The position numbers were made by a program, and so were the translations under genes. Below the pieces are notes generated by a model that had not been told where the DNA came from, ran no database searches, and saw only the letters and a program-made list of their open reading frames with translations. 24,843 nt of DNA from Thiobacillus sp. (lineage in GTDB: Bacteria > Pseudomonadota > Gammaproteobacteria > Burkholderiales > Thiobacillaceae), in contig NZ_JANJXQ010000063.1 of NCBI RefSeq assembly GCF_024708915.1, positions 1-24,843 of the forward strand, written 5' to 3'. Positions 14,636 to 23,471 of this stretch are shown here, piece after piece (within the stretch, counting starts at the first letter, position 1; every line of letters begins with the position of its first letter).

Positions 14636-16993
14636 TCAACGCGTCAGACCCGCGTACAGCAGCGGCAGCTTTTCCGGCAGCCGCTGCACGTGATCGACCA
14701 CCATGAAATTCTTCTGCCCGAAGATGCGGCTCACGTAGTTGTCGGCGCGCGGGTCGAGGCTCATGCAGTAGGTCGTCACGCCGTTGCGGGCCACTTCTTC
14801 CACCGCCTTCTTGGTGTCGTAGCGCAGATACTGCGGATCGCGCACGTCGATGTCGGCCGGCTCGCCGTCGGTGATGACGATCAAGAGCTTCTTCGCCGAG
14901 CGCTGCAATTTGAGATGGTGGCCGGCGTGGCGGATCGCCGCGCCCATGCGGGTCGACAATTGCCCGGTCATGCCGGCGAGCCTGGCCTTCGGCACCTCGT
15001 CCCAGTGCTGGTCGAAATCCTTGAAGCGGGTGTACTCGACGTCGTGGCGGCCGTCCGAGCAGAAGCCGTGGATCGCAAACGGATCGCCCACCTTGTTGAT
15101 CGCGTCGGCCAGCAGCACGCAGGCCTGGCGCGTCAGGTCAAGCACCGAGTATTCCTGGTCCTGCACCGTTTCGTTGGTCGACTCGGACAGGTCGAGCAGC
15201 ACCAGGATGGAAAAATCGCGCGTCTTCCTGACCGAACGCATCATGATGCGCGGGTCGGGCTGGTTGCCGAGGCGGATGTCGGTGAAGCTGGCAATCGCCG
15301 CGTTGATGTCGATCTCGTCGCCGTCCTCCAGCTTGCGGATGCGCTGCACGCCTTGCGGCTGCATCGCGTCGAGCAGGAATTTCATGCGGTGGATCTCGCG
15401 CTTGTACCTGGCGGTAATGTCGTCGATCACCTGCAGGTCGCCCGATTTGGCACGCTTTTCCAGCACCGTCGCCCAGGCCGGGCGCTCCAGCTGGATCTGG
15501 TAGTCCCATTCCGAATAATGGAAAGGATCGGATGCCGGCTCCCTGCCTTCCGTTTCGTTGAAGGATTTGCCGTTGCTCTCGGCACCGATGTCCTCGTAGG
15601 GAAACAGCTCGGTACCCAGCACCCAGATTTCCTCGGCGTCGTCACCCGCCGTTTCGGTGTCGATTTCGTTGACCATCTCCATCACGCTCACATACTTGCG
15701 AACCTGTTTGACGGAATCGTAGCCAGCACTGGCTGCCTTGTCGAAATCGAATTCCTCGAATTCCCAGAAGTAGCGATTGTCGTCGCGATAGGGGGCGCTC
15801 AGCACATCCGTGCGCGGGTTGAACGGCATTTTTTTCTGCAACAGGCCGTGTGCCAGCTGCACGCCGATGTCCCACGATATCTGGTGGCTATTCAACTGGT
15901 CTTGCGCCACGGCAAACAACGCGCGGCCTTCCGCAATCCACGCATCGTCGTCCTGATAACTGTCGTCCAGAAGCGCCCGCGCCAGCCGGTTGAGATAGTC
16001 GCCCACGCTCTGATCCTGGTCGGGAGTGGCGTGATGCAGCCGGCGCCAGAGTAGCTGCAGGCCAGGGAACCGGCGGATCGTCAGCGTCTCGACCCGCGCA
16101 TCCTCGATCACGGAAATCACCGCCATCTGCATCGGGTTGAGCGACTCGGCCGAGATCGGTTGCCGGGTTTCGACGATGTGCGCGGCGCAATGCGCAGCGG
16201 CGGCGCGATAGAGTTCGAGGCCGGAAACCGGCTCCTCCCCGCCGATGGCGAAGTCGTCGAAGGCGTCAGGCAGGTGCAGCAGGTAATCCTCGATATAGGG
16301 TCGATAGCCTTCGCGTGACTCGAAATCGCCGGAGGTCGGGCGCATGAAGAAATCGCGTGCCCACAGCGCGCGCAGATACATATTGATGCGGCGCTGCACG
16401 TCGACCAGCAGCGTGCCCTTGCGCTCCTTCTGCAGCATCGCCAGCGATTCCTTCGACTCCAGGCCGAAGTACTTGATCTGCTCCTCGTAGTTGGTGCGGT
16501 GCGCGTGCGCGCCCCACAGCGCCCAGCGCCGCAGACCGCCCAGGGTCAGGTGCTGGAACAGCACTTCCAGCTTGTCGAGCATCGGCCGCACGCCGCGCGG
16601 CGCCTGCGCGATCAGGGTATTGATGAACTGCAGGTACTTGAGGAACAGTTCGGCGTCGCCCAGCCGGCTGGCGGCGGTCGGCGCGCTGGCGAGCAGCAGC
16701 TCGATCACCGCGCCCGAGGTTTTCGAGGCCAGCATCAGCGAGGCGGTCGCCAGATCGGCCACCACATCCTCGCCCACTTCCTTGGCCACATGCGGCGCCT
16801 GCTCGATCCAGGTTTCGACCAGGCTATCGCCGCGCCCCAGCCCGCGAATCGCCGACACCCCCTTCAGGTAGTTGTCCAGCCCGCGCGGCGAGAACACCTT
16901 GGTGGCTTCGTGCCAGTTGGCCTCGAGCGCCTCCCGGCTGTGCGGCGACAGGTCTTCCAGCAGTTCAGCGTAGTCTTCGAGTTTGATCGACAT
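14636..16993 (-). CDS. cbbO: CbbO, von Willebrand factor A subunit of RuBisCO activase
   Basis: The 785-residue protein has a long helical N-terminal part and a C-terminal VWA domain (about 590-770). The metal-ion-dependent adhesion site is complete: DLSES (Asp601, Ser603, Ser605), Thr681 in QLSTRMG and Asp709 in VITDGEP. In characterised systems CbbO binds RuBisCO through this VWA domain and couples it to the CbbQ AAA+ hexamer, which removes inhibitory sugar phosphates. It is the last gene of the cbbL-S-Q-O operon. A heptamer repeat separates it from cbbQ, and a short duplicate of its own 3' end lies downstream. Full length and no disruption were seen. Confidence 0.94.
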   Translation of the reverse strand: MSIKLEDYAELLEDLSPHSREALEANWHEATKVFSPRGLDNYLKGVSAIRGLGRGDSLVETWIEQAPHVAKEVGEDVVADLATASLMLASKTSGAVIELLLASAPTAASRLGDAELFLKYLQFINTLIAQAPRGVRPMLDKLEVLFQHLTLGGLRRWALWGAHAHRTNYEEQIKYFGLESKESLAMLQKERKGTLLVDVQRRINMYLRALWARDFFMRPTSGDFESREGYRPYIEDYLLHLPDAFDDFAIGGEEPVSGLELYRAAAAHCAAHIVETRQPISAESLNPMQMAVISVIEDARVETLTIRRFPGLQLLWRRLHHATPDQDQSVGDYLNRLARALLDDSYQDDDAWIAEGRALFAVAQDQLNSHQISWDIGVQLAHGLLQKKMPFNPRTDVLSAPYRDDNRYFWEFEEFDFDKAASAGYDSVKQVRKYVSVMEMVNEIDTETAGDDAEEIWVLGTELFPYEDIGAESNGKSFNETEGREPASDPFHYSEWDYQIQLERPAWATVLEKRAKSGDLQVIDDITARYKREIHRMKFLLDAMQPQGVQRIRKLEDGDEIDINAAIASFTDIRLGNQPDPRIMMRSVRKTRDFSILVLLDLSESTNETVQDQEYSVLDLTRQACVLLADAINKVGDPFAIHGFCSDGRHDVEYTRFKDFDQHWDEVPKARLAGMTGQLSTRMGAAIRHAGHHLKLQRSAKKLLIVITDGEPADIDVRDPQYLRYDTKKAVEEVARNGVTTYCMSLDPRADNYVSRIFGQKNFMVVDHVQRLPEKLPLLYAGLTR

Positions 16994-16999
16994 GGTTTC

Positions 17000-17087
17000 G
17001 TTAGGCGTTAGGCGTTAGGCGTTAGGCGTTAGGCGTTAGGATGGCGGCGGGTTTTACGCCTCACCCCTCACCCCTTACGCCTCACGC
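17000..17087. repeat. Tandem (GTTAGGC)n with inverted partner between cbbQ and cbbO
   Basis: Nearly six perfect tandem copies of GTTAGGC occupy 17000-17040. After a short spacer, degenerate inverse units (ACGCCTCACCCCTCACCCC type) run to 17087, almost touching the cbbQ stop. The two halves can pair as a long stem-loop between co-transcribed genes. This is the most regular, and so probably youngest, copy of the heptamer family in the window. Confidence 0.92.
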
Positions 17088-17089
17088 AT

Positions 17090-17893
17090 TCAGAAGAACG
17101 TCGACACCGCCGCGTCCAGCGCGTCGCGCATGTCCGGATCGTCGGTGATCGGGCGCACCAGCGCGACGCGGCAGGCGGCCTGCGGGTTGACGCCCTTGGC
17201 GATCAGCGAGCCGGCGTAGATCAGCATGCGGGTCGACAGGCCCTCGTCGAGGCCGTGGCCCTTGAGGTTGCGGCTGCGCTCGGCGATCGACACCAGTTTG
17301 CCGGCGATGCCGGCATCAACGCCCGATTCGTGCGCGACGATCTCGGTCTCGATGGCGTGCTCGGGGTAGGTGAAATCCAGCCCGCCGAAACGCTGCTTGG
17401 TCGACTGCTTGAGATCCTTCATCAGGCTCTGGTAGCCGGGGTTGTAGGAAATCACAATCTGGAAATCCGGGTGAGCGTGCACCAGCTCGCCTTTCTTTTC
17501 CAGCGGCAGCACACGGCGGTTGTCGGTCAGCGGGTGGATCACCACGGTGGTGTCCTGGCGCGCCTCGACCACTTCGTCCAGATAGCAGATCGCGCCGTGG
17601 CGCGCGGCGATGGCCAGGGGTCCGTCCTGCCACTCGGTGCCGGATGCGGACAGCAGGAAGCGGCCGACCAGATCGCTGGCGGTCATATCCTCGTTGCACG
17701 CCACCGTGATCAAGGGCTTGCCGAGCTTGTGCGCCATGTATTCGACGAAGCGCGTCTTGCCGCAGCCGGTGGGGCCCTTCAGCATCATCGGCATGCGCAC
17801 CGAATAGGCGGCTTCGTACAGCTCGACCTCGTCGGCGACGGGACGGTAGTAGGGTTCCTGGGTGATGCGGTACTGATCGACGATGTTGCTCAT
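17090..17893 (-). CDS. cbbQ: CbbQ, MoxR-type AAA+ ATPase of RuBisCO activase
   Basis: The 267-residue protein has Walker A GPTGCGKT (40-47), Walker B AICYLDE (101-107), a sensor-like strand VISYNPG (147-153) and the C-terminal lid with the arginine-rich [17 protein letters not shown] segment. Length and motifs match CbbQ of the MoxR AAA+ group, which forms hexamers with CbbO and reactivates RuBisCO using ATP. A good ribosome binding site (AAGGAA) stands 5 bases before the ATG. It lies downstream of a terminator and repeat following cbbS, suggesting that it is made at a lower level than RuBisCO itself, by readthrough or from an unseen promoter. Confidence 0.95.
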   Translation of the reverse strand: MSNIVDQYRITQEPYYRPVADEVELYEAAYSVRMPMMLKGPTGCGKTRFVEYMAHKLGKPLITVACNEDMTASDLVGRFLLSASGTEWQDGPLAIAARHGAICYLDEVVEARQDTTVVIHPLTDNRRVLPLEKKGELVHAHPDFQIVISYNPGYQSLMKDLKQSTKQRFGGLDFTYPEHAIETEIVAHESGVDAGIAGKLVSIAERSRNLKGHGLDEGLSTRMLIYAGSLIAKGVNPQAACRVALVRPITDDPDMRDALDAAVSTFF

Positions 17894-17910
17894 TTGGATT
17901 CCTTAGTTTA

Positions 17911-18047
17911 TTCATCCGCGAAGAACGCGAAGAAACGCGAAGAACCCCCCGGGCCGTGGAAAACGACCCGGTGCTTGTCAGGGTGCTTCAAGCGGTACGC
18001 GCGTTTTGAAGATTCTCCTTCGCGCCCCTTCGCGTCCTTCGCGGATA
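17911..18047. repeat. Inverted CGCGAAG-type repeat between cbbS and cbbQ
   Basis: The left arm (17911-17944) carries CCGCGAAGAACGCGAAGAA-like units, and the right arm (about 18010-18047) carries their inverse (CTTCGCGCCCCTTCGCGT and CTTCGCGGAT). They enclose about 65 bases without a gene. This is a second dispersed repeat family, distinct from the GTNAGGC heptamers but with the same architecture of short units in opposed arrays. Confidence 0.82.
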
Positions 18048-18057
18048 AACAAAACAA

Positions 18058-18095
18058 ACAAAAAAAGCCCCCGCGCCCTGCGGGCGACGGGGGCT
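18058..18095 (-). terminator. Rho-independent terminator after cbbS
   Basis: On the minus strand the transcript reads AGCCCCC, an inner GC-rich dyad (GCCCGCAGGGC), then GGGGGCT followed directly by a run of Ts. The stem begins 22 bases beyond the cbbS stop. It should end most transcripts after cbbLS and attenuate expression of cbbQ and cbbO. Confidence 0.93.
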
Positions 18096-18116
18096 GTTAC
18101 GGTCACCCGTCGCGAC

Positions 18117-18473
18117 TTAAACCGTCTTGCCGCGGAAAATCACCATCGACGCACCTTGCGACTGATTGAAGTTGTTGTAGCCAATCAGACGGACGTGGTT
18201 GTTGGGGTTGGCCTTGTGGCAGGCTTCGGCTTCGGCCAGCACGCGCGCCACATCGGTTTCGCCGAACATCGGCAGCTTCCACATGTACCAGTAGGAGTCC
18301 ATCAGGTGCTCGGGCTCGGTGTGCTCGATCGCCGGGTTCCAGCCTTTCTTCACCAGGTACTCGACCTGCTTCTTGATGTTGTCCGCGGTCATGGCGGGCA
18401 GATAGGAGAAGGTCTCGAATTTGCGGCTGGCGGGGTCGCTCAGGCGGCTTTTGTAATCCATCACTTCAGACAT
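18117..18473 (-). CDS. cbbS: RuBisCO small subunit, form I
   Basis: The 118-residue protein shows typical small-subunit features: [33 protein letters not shown] near the N-terminus, the [13 protein letters not shown] segment, and the C-terminal [28 protein letters not shown]. The length fits form IA small subunits. Eight copies cap the L8S8 RuBisCO that fixes CO2 onto ribulose-1,5-bisphosphate. Its ribosome binding site (AAAGGAA) is near the ATG at 18473. It follows cbbL after a 95-base gap occupied by an inverted heptamer repeat, an unusually decorated cbbL-cbbS junction, and it is followed by a strong terminator. No carboxysome genes are adjacent. Confidence 0.97.
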   Translation of the reverse strand: MSEVMDYKSRLSDPASRKFETFSYLPAMTADNIKKQVEYLVKKGWNPAIEHTEPEHLMDSYWYMWKLPMFGETDVARVLAEAEACHKANPNNHVRLIGYNNFNQSQGASMVIFRGKTV

Positions 18474-18492
18474 TTCATTTCCTTTCGAATTG

Positions 18493-18565
18493 GGTGAGGC
18501 GTTAGGCGTGAGGCGTGAGGCGGGGGAGGACGATACGCCTCACTCCTCACCCTTCACGCCTTACC
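18493..18565. repeat. Inverted heptamer repeat between cbbL and cbbS
   Basis: GTGAGGC/GTTAGGC units (18493-18525) face inverse CGCCTCACTCCTCACCC-type units (18535-18565) across about 10 bases. The resulting long hairpin in the cbbLS transcript begins only a few bases after the cbbL stop and ends before the cbbS ribosome binding site. Confidence 0.9.
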
Positions 18566-18568
18566 GTC

Positions 18569-19990
18569 TTACTTGTGCGCGACGTCCAGCTTGTCGACGG
18601 TGTCGAACTCGAACTTGATCTCTTTCCACGTTTCCATGGCGATTTTCAGTTCCGGGCTGTGCGCGGCAGCAGCGGTCAGGATGTCCTTGCCTTCCTTCTC
18701 GATGGCACGGCCCTGGTTGCGGGCTTCCACACAGGCTTCCAGCGCGACGCGGTTGGCGGCGGCGCCGGCGGCGTTGCCCCAGGGGTGGCCGAGCGTGCCG
18801 CCACCGAACTGCAGCACCGAGTCGTCGCCGAAAATGCTGACCAGCGCGGGCATGTGCCACACGTGGATGCCGCCGGAGGCAACCGGGATCACGCCGGGCA
18901 TGGAACCCCAGTCCTGATCGAAGAACAGGCCGCGGCTACGGTCTTCCTTGATGAACTCGTCGCGCATGGTGTCGATCCAGCCCAGGGTCGCTTCGCGGTC
19001 GCCTTCCAGCTTGCCGACGACGGTGCCGGAGTGCAGGTGGTCGCCGCCCGACAGACGCAGCACCTTGGTCAGCACGCGGAAGTGGATACCGTGGTGCGGG
19101 TTGCGGTCGAGCACGGCGTGCATGGCGCGGTGGATGTGCAGCAGCATGCCGTTGTCGCGGCACCAGTTTGCCAGACCCGTGTTGGCGGTCAGGCCGCCGG
19201 TCAGGTAGTCGTGCATGATGATCGGTGCGCCGATTTCCTTGGCGAACTCGGCACGCTTGTACATCTCTTCCGGGGTCGGCGCGGTCACGTTCAGGTAGTG
19301 GCCCTTGCGCTCGCCGGTCTCGCGCTCGGCCTTCAGGGTCGCTTCGTGAACGAAGGCGAAACGGTCGCGCCAACGCATGAACGGCTGCGAGTTGACGTTC
19401 TCGTCGTCCTTGGTGAAGTCGAGACCGCCGCGCAGACATTCGTACACGGCGCGGCCGTAGTTCTTGGCGGACAGACCCAGCTTCGGCTTGATGGTGCAGC
19501 CCAGCAGCGGACGGCCGTACTTGTTCATGCGGTCGCGTTCCACCTGGATGCCGGCGGGCGGGCCGCCGCAGGTCTTGACGTAGGCGATCGGGAAGCGGAT
19601 GTCTTCCAGACGCAGGGCGCGCAGCGCCTTGAAGCCGAACACGTTGCCGACCAGCGAGGTCAGCACGTTGACGACCGAACCTTCTTCGAACAGGTCGATC
19701 GGGTAGGCCACGAAGGCGTAGAAGCAGGTGTCGTCGCCGGGCACGTCTTCGATGCGGTAGGCGCGGCCCTTGTAGTAGTCGAGGTCGGTCAAGAGGTCGG
19801 TCCACACCGTGGTCCAGGTGCCGGTCGACGACTCGGCGGCCACCGCGGCGGCAACTTCTTCGCGATCCACGCCCGGCTGCGGGGTGATCTTGAAGCAGGC
19901 CAGAATGTCGGTATCCAGCGGGGTGTATTCCGGGGTCCAGTACGTCTGGCGGTACTCTTTCACGCCAGCGTTATAAGTCTTAACAGCCAT
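18569..19990 (-). CDS. cbbL: RuBisCO large subunit, form IA
   Basis: The 473-residue protein is a complete form I large subunit. Catalytic residues are in place: Lys168 in [11 protein letters not shown]; the carbamylated Lys194 with metal ligands Asp196 and Glu197 in [17 protein letters not shown]; His287 in HIHRAMH; His320 in [10 protein letters not shown]; and loop-6 Lys327 in VVGKLEGDR. It carboxylates ribulose-1,5-bisphosphate in the Calvin cycle. The start at 19990 ([13 protein letters not shown]) is chosen over a longer frame because it carries a strong ribosome binding site (AGGAGG) and matches the family N-terminus. It is the first gene of the operon and divergent from cbbR, which should activate it. 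The absence of carboxysome genes nearby suggests a cytosolic enzyme. Confidence 0.98.
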   Translation of the reverse strand: MAVKTYNAGVKEYRQTYWTPEYTPLDTDILACFKITPQPGVDREEVAAAVAAESSTGTWTTVWTDLLTDLDYYKGRAYRIEDVPGDDTCFYAFVAYPIDLFEEGSVVNVLTSLVGNVFGFKALRALRLEDIRFPIAYVKTCGGPPAGIQVERDRMNKYGRPLLGCTIKPKLGLSAKNYGRAVYECLRGGLDFTKDDENVNSQPFMRWRDRFAFVHEATLKAERETGERKGHYLNVTAPTPEEMYKRAEFAKEIGAPIIMHDYLTGGLTANTGLANWCRDNGMLLHIHRAMHAVLDRNPHHGIHFRVLTKVLRLSGGDHLHSGTVVGKLEGDREATLGWIDTMRDEFIKEDRSRGLFFDQDWGSMPGVIPVASGGIHVWHMPALVSIFGDDSVLQFGGGTLGHPWGNAAGAAANRVALEACVEARNQGRAIEKEGKDILTAAAAHSPELKIAMETWKEIKFEFDTVDKLDVAHK

Positions 19991-20094
19991 GATTCCTCCT
20001 AGCAAAAGGTTAGGTTTACGCGTCACGCCGGAAGCGGTCATGCACGATGGAATGCATAGTGCAGGAGATAAACCATCAATAACAGTCGATTTTT

Positions 20095-20122
20095 TCTATT
20101 TTCAGGATAGACTTTTATCTAT
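20095..20122. promoter_or_regulatory. Candidate CbbR binding site in the cbbL-cbbR divergent region
   Basis: Three related half-sites are phased about one helical turn apart: TCTAT (20095-20099), ATAGA (20107-20111) and TCTAT (20118-20122), with spacers of 7 and 6 bases. LysR-type tetramers usually bind such alternating half-sites upstream of the target and over their own promoter. The site lies about 105 bases before the cbbL ATG and 27 before the cbbR ATG, allowing activation of one and repression of the other. On the minus strand, TTATTG (-35) with TATGCA (-10) 18 bases later is a weak cbbL promoter candidate. The rest of 19991-20148 shows nothing else. Confidence 0.55.
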
Positions 20123-20148
20123 GTAAATTCCGGAGCCGCGACCTTGCC

Positions 20149-21072
20149 ATGCGCCAGCACACCACCTTCCGCCAGCTGGAAATTTTCGAAGCCATCGCCC
20201 GCCTAGGCAGCTTCACCCGCGCCTCCGAAGAGCTTTTTCTCACCCAGCCCACCGTCTCCATGCAGATGAAAAAACTGGCGGAAACCGTCGGCGTGCCGCT
20301 GATCGAACAGGTCGGCAAGAAAATCCGCCTCACCCCCGACGGCCAGCAACTGGCGCAGGCCACCCGCGAAATCTTCGACATCATGGATCACTACACCATG
20401 TCGGTGGCCGAGCGGCAGGGGCTCAAGCAGGGCCGCCTGAGCCTGATGGCGATCACCACCGCCTCCTATTTCGCCCCGCGCCTCTTGGGCGAATTCGCCA
20501 AACTGTATCCCGGCATCGACGTGTCCTTGCGCGTCACCAACAAGGAACAGGTGCTCGCCAGCATCGCCGACAACCTGGACGACCTGTACTTCCTCGGCCA
20601 GCCGCCGGAAGACATCGACGTCGTCGCAACCCCCATCATGGACAACCCCATCGTCGTGCTGGCCGCGCCCGACCACCCGCTGGCGCGCAAGAAGAAAATC
20701 CCGCTGCAGCGCATCGCGCAGGAACCCTGGCTGATGCGGGAGAAAGGCTCCGGCACCCGCAACGCCATCGAACGGTGCTTTGCCGAAAAAGACATCACCC
20801 TCCGCCCGCGCCTGGAACTGGGCAGCAACGAGGCCCTCAAACAGGCCATCCTCGCCGGCCTCGGCATCTCCGCCCTCTCCCGCCACACCCTCACCCTCAA
20901 CCAGCCCGGCCAGTTCGCCGTGCTCGACGTCGAAGGCTTTCCCATCCTGCGCCACTGGTACGCCGTGTATCCGGCCGGGCGGCAGCTGTCGGTGGTGGCG
21001 CGGGCGTTTCTGGAATACTTGCTGGGGCGGGGAGAGGCGGCCCTTGCTGCGGCGGGCAAGAGAAAGGGGTAG
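20149..21072 (+). CDS. cbbR: CbbR, LysR-type regulator of the cbb operon
   Basis: The 307-residue protein has an N-terminal winged helix-turn-helix (FRQLEIFEAIARLGSFTRASEELFLTQPTVSMQMKKLAE, residues about 5-45) and a LysR substrate-binding domain (about 90-295). The MDHYTMSVAERQGLKQGRLSLMAITTASYFAPRLLGEFAKLYPGIDVSLRV region matches CbbR proteins. In other autotrophs CbbR binds RuBP, NADPH or phosphoenolpyruvate as metabolic signals and activates cbb genes; the ligand here is not readable. It is transcribed away from cbbL, with a shared 158-base control region. No terminator was seen immediately after it, where the lower-GC cassette begins. Confidence 0.94.
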   Translation: MRQHTTFRQLEIFEAIARLGSFTRASEELFLTQPTVSMQMKKLAETVGVPLIEQVGKKIRLTPDGQQLAQATREIFDIMDHYTMSVAERQGLKQGRLSLMAITTASYFAPRLLGEFAKLYPGIDVSLRVTNKEQVLASIADNLDDLYFLGQPPEDIDVVATPIMDNPIVVLAAPDHPLARKKKIPLQRIAQEPWLMREKGSGTRNAIERCFAEKDITLRPRLELGSNEALKQAILAGLGISALSRHTLTLNQPGQFAVLDVEGFPILRHWYAVYPAGRQLSVVARAFLEYLLGRGEAALAAAGKRKG

Positions 21073-21158
21073 GTGGGTCTGCCCTGAGTTGAGTTCAGCC
21101 AAGAGCAAACTACCATATGTATTTGTTGCAAATGGTGGACGAACTACTCAGCAATTCA

Positions 21159-23471
21159 TTACGCATCGCACACTGAAAGCAACTTCGATTGCACGGCAGA
21201 GGACAAGATGGAACTAACTCCTCTTGCCTTCGTACCCAAAATCTCAACACGAAAACGTGCGCGTGTTAGCGCCACATAGACACGCTGGTGGGACGCATAG
21301 CTCAGAAAGTTTTGGCTGTCCTCGTACGTAGTCCCACCTTTCGGCGGCACCCGCCCTCCGTCGACCCCCACCAACACAGCCCCTAAGAACTCCAGTCCAC
21401 CAACGAACTCTGGTGCGGTGAGCACAAATCGCCCAGACTGACGCGCCCGGTTAACAGCCTCAAGGTCGCCCCGACTTTTTACAACCTCAACCGGCTTGTG
21501 CAAGGAACTCGCTCTGTTTTGAAGTTCTTTGAAGATGTCGTCTCCAAATGCGATGATGACCACATCAGCTTTAGCCACGTCCATCTCCCTCGCTAATGTG
21601 TCTGCACGCACGAAGGCATCCGTTAGCATGGCTTCATCTGAAGGGTACAGCCGCATGATTGGTTCAGTTGTCCTACGTTCCTCGTCCGCGGTGAACGCAC
21701 TAACGGCCGCAGTCAGCGGATTGTGAAAGTTCGTAAAAAGCGTAGCGCCTGACGATGTCACTGAAAAAGCCAGATTTACGATGTCTGGTGAACACCTAAA
21801 GATTGAATTGACTGGCGTCGGGGTGGACTCGCCGGCAGCTGAGTCGGGGGCGAAAGCAAGATCAAACGCCTCATTGGTCCACCCCCTATCTCCAAGCGCC
21901 TGTGACTTGTCAACAGAGTAAGCAATCGGCTGCGTAGCCTCATTTCTCGTGAGTCGGTGGAATACAGAAAGTTCGTTGAGGTTAAATAGATGCGTCTCAT
22001 CAATGAAGATGCCGTCGTATCCCTCGCGCGTGCGACGGCGGCGCCAAATTGGCGTATTTAGCTGGGAGATTGCGCTCAAAACAACATCGTCCGTATCAAA
22101 TTGTGCAGATACAACAAGCTCCTGCTGATAACGTTCATACATTAAAAAGACAAACGCATGATCGCCTTCTGTCTCGATGGGCAATCCGTTTTTCAACCTT
22201 TGCAACTTTTTGTACTTGTTCAAGTCCTGGTCTGCCCGTCCCTTAATTTGCACACTTATCTCATGCCTCAACATTTCGGCAATAACCCAAGGGTCAGTAC
22301 GCGAAAGAAAATCAATAAAGGTCTTGGACAAAAATGGCTTGTGCGACTCAAGCTCTTTGCTTAGGACGCTGTCAATTGCCTCCCTTGCGTATAGGGCCTG
22401 GACCAGCTTCGATTCATAGGCATCACGGTCAACCAACTCCGATTCAGAAATTTCCTGATGAAGCAGGCGGGCACACAAGTTTTGTAGCGTAGTTACATAC
22501 AGGGTCTGTGGTGAACCCATAATCGCTTTGTCAGAACCAAAGAAATTATCTTGGTCATTTATGGCAAACAAATTATCAATAGCTCGCTTGGTCGCTTCAC
22601 TATGAGCGACAAATAGAGCTCGATAGTCTTTATTCTCGGATCGAGCATCTTTGAGTGTTTTAAGGCATTTCAGCACAAGACAGAGTGTCTTTCCCGTGCC
22701 AGCAGGCCCTTCAATTCTGTGGGGGACGTCTAAGCGACGATTTACAAACTCAAGCTGCGCAGTAGTTAAAACGTCGCTCCACCCATCTAGGCCCACCTGA
22801 AATGCGGGGCGAATGTGGCCATCTGTATCCAGCGCTGTCACAGCGATAGCCCTACTTCCAGGATGTGTCTTTTGATGGCTTTGTTCTATAAGAACTTTTG
22901 CGGCTGCATACGCACTGTCCTTAGCCTCGACTGATTTGCGGAAATTAGTAAGTCGTGGGACCTCGGCAACGCCCTCGCCCTCGTCATCCGAGAACTTATA
23001 AACCAACATGGCCAAACCTTGTTCACGCTTGCTTCGCCGCTTCTCGTCGGGGTGTCTCTCAATGGCCACTCGCAATTCCGTCTGCATGCCAATTGGATAC
23101 GGAAACACAACGGCTTTGCCGTTTCCTATGATGCGCTCATGTGAACTTGGCTTAAGGCCACTCCAGTGCTTTGTGGCGAACCGTAGTGTCTTCTGCAAAA
23201 CAAGCAAAATCCCATTATCGTCAAGTTTAAGTAGGCGTGGTGCCTCCTCAAGGTCAAATACGATGTAGTTCAATGGCTTCAAAGCCGGGGCAACAATAAA
23301 ACCGCCTTCATCATTGTCGAGAGCGGCAACCTTTGAACTCAAGACCAGCGATTTAATTTCCGACCGCATGAAAGCCAAGAAGAGCTTTCCAGATTGGAAT
23401 TCGGCTGACTGCAACGTCCGCTCCGAGACTAGTTCTTGTGCTGCCTCCTGGTCCACATATAGGTATTTCAT
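21159..23471 (-). CDS. UvrD/Rep-like superfamily 1 helicase with extra N-terminal domain
   Basis: The 770-residue protein carries SF1 helicase motifs: a Q-motif-like LTTAQLEFVN (Gln239), Walker A GPAGTGKT (255-262), motif II FIDETH (489-494), motif III YSVDKSQAL, motif IV SIFRCSPDIV (Arg559), motif V in APEFVGGLEFLGAVLVG (about 686-702) and motif VI VALTRAR (733-739). All look intact, so it is probably an active DNA translocase or helicase. Residues 1-235 form an unrecognised domain, not typical of UvrD, PcrA or Rep. Lower GC and AT-rich third codon positions, unlike the flanking genes, indicate transfer. It begins immediately after the stop of the 285-residue gene (TGAATG), implying tight coupling. 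A two-gene defence system is the likeliest context, but no named system is recognised. Confidence 0.85.
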   Translation of the reverse strand: MKYLYVDQEAAQELVSERTLQSAEFQSGKLFLAFMRSEIKSLVLSSKVAALDNDEGGFIVAPALKPLNYIVFDLEEAPRLLKLDDNGILLVLQKTLRFATKHWSGLKPSSHERIIGNGKAVVFPYPIGMQTELRVAIERHPDEKRRSKREQGLAMLVYKFSDDEGEGVAEVPRLTNFRKSVEAKDSAYAAAKVLIEQSHQKTHPGSRAIAVTALDTDGHIRPAFQVGLDGWSDVLTTAQLEFVNRRLDVPHRIEGPAGTGKTLCLVLKCLKTLKDARSENKDYRALFVAHSEATKRAIDNLFAINDQDNFFGSDKAIMGSPQTLYVTTLQNLCARLLHQEISESELVDRDAYESKLVQALYAREAIDSVLSKELESHKPFLSKTFIDFLSRTDPWVIAEMLRHEISVQIKGRADQDLNKYKKLQRLKNGLPIETEGDHAFVFLMYERYQQELVVSAQFDTDDVVLSAISQLNTPIWRRRRTREGYDGIFIDETHLFNLNELSVFHRLTRNEATQPIAYSVDKSQALGDRGWTNEAFDLAFAPDSAAGESTPTPVNSIFRCSPDIVNLAFSVTSSGATLFTNFHNPLTAAVSAFTADEERRTTEPIMRLYPSDEAMLTDAFVRADTLAREMDVAKADVVIIAFGDDIFKELQNRASSLHKPVEVVKSRGDLEAVNRARQSGRFVLTAPEFVGGLEFLGAVLVGVDGGRVPPKGGTTYEDSQNFLSYASHQRVYVALTRARFRVEILGTKARGVSSILSSAVQSKLLSVCDA

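Noticed and set aside
17000..17087. CRISPR array
   Set aside because: The units are 7 bp tandem copies without unique spacers, and no cas genes are present.
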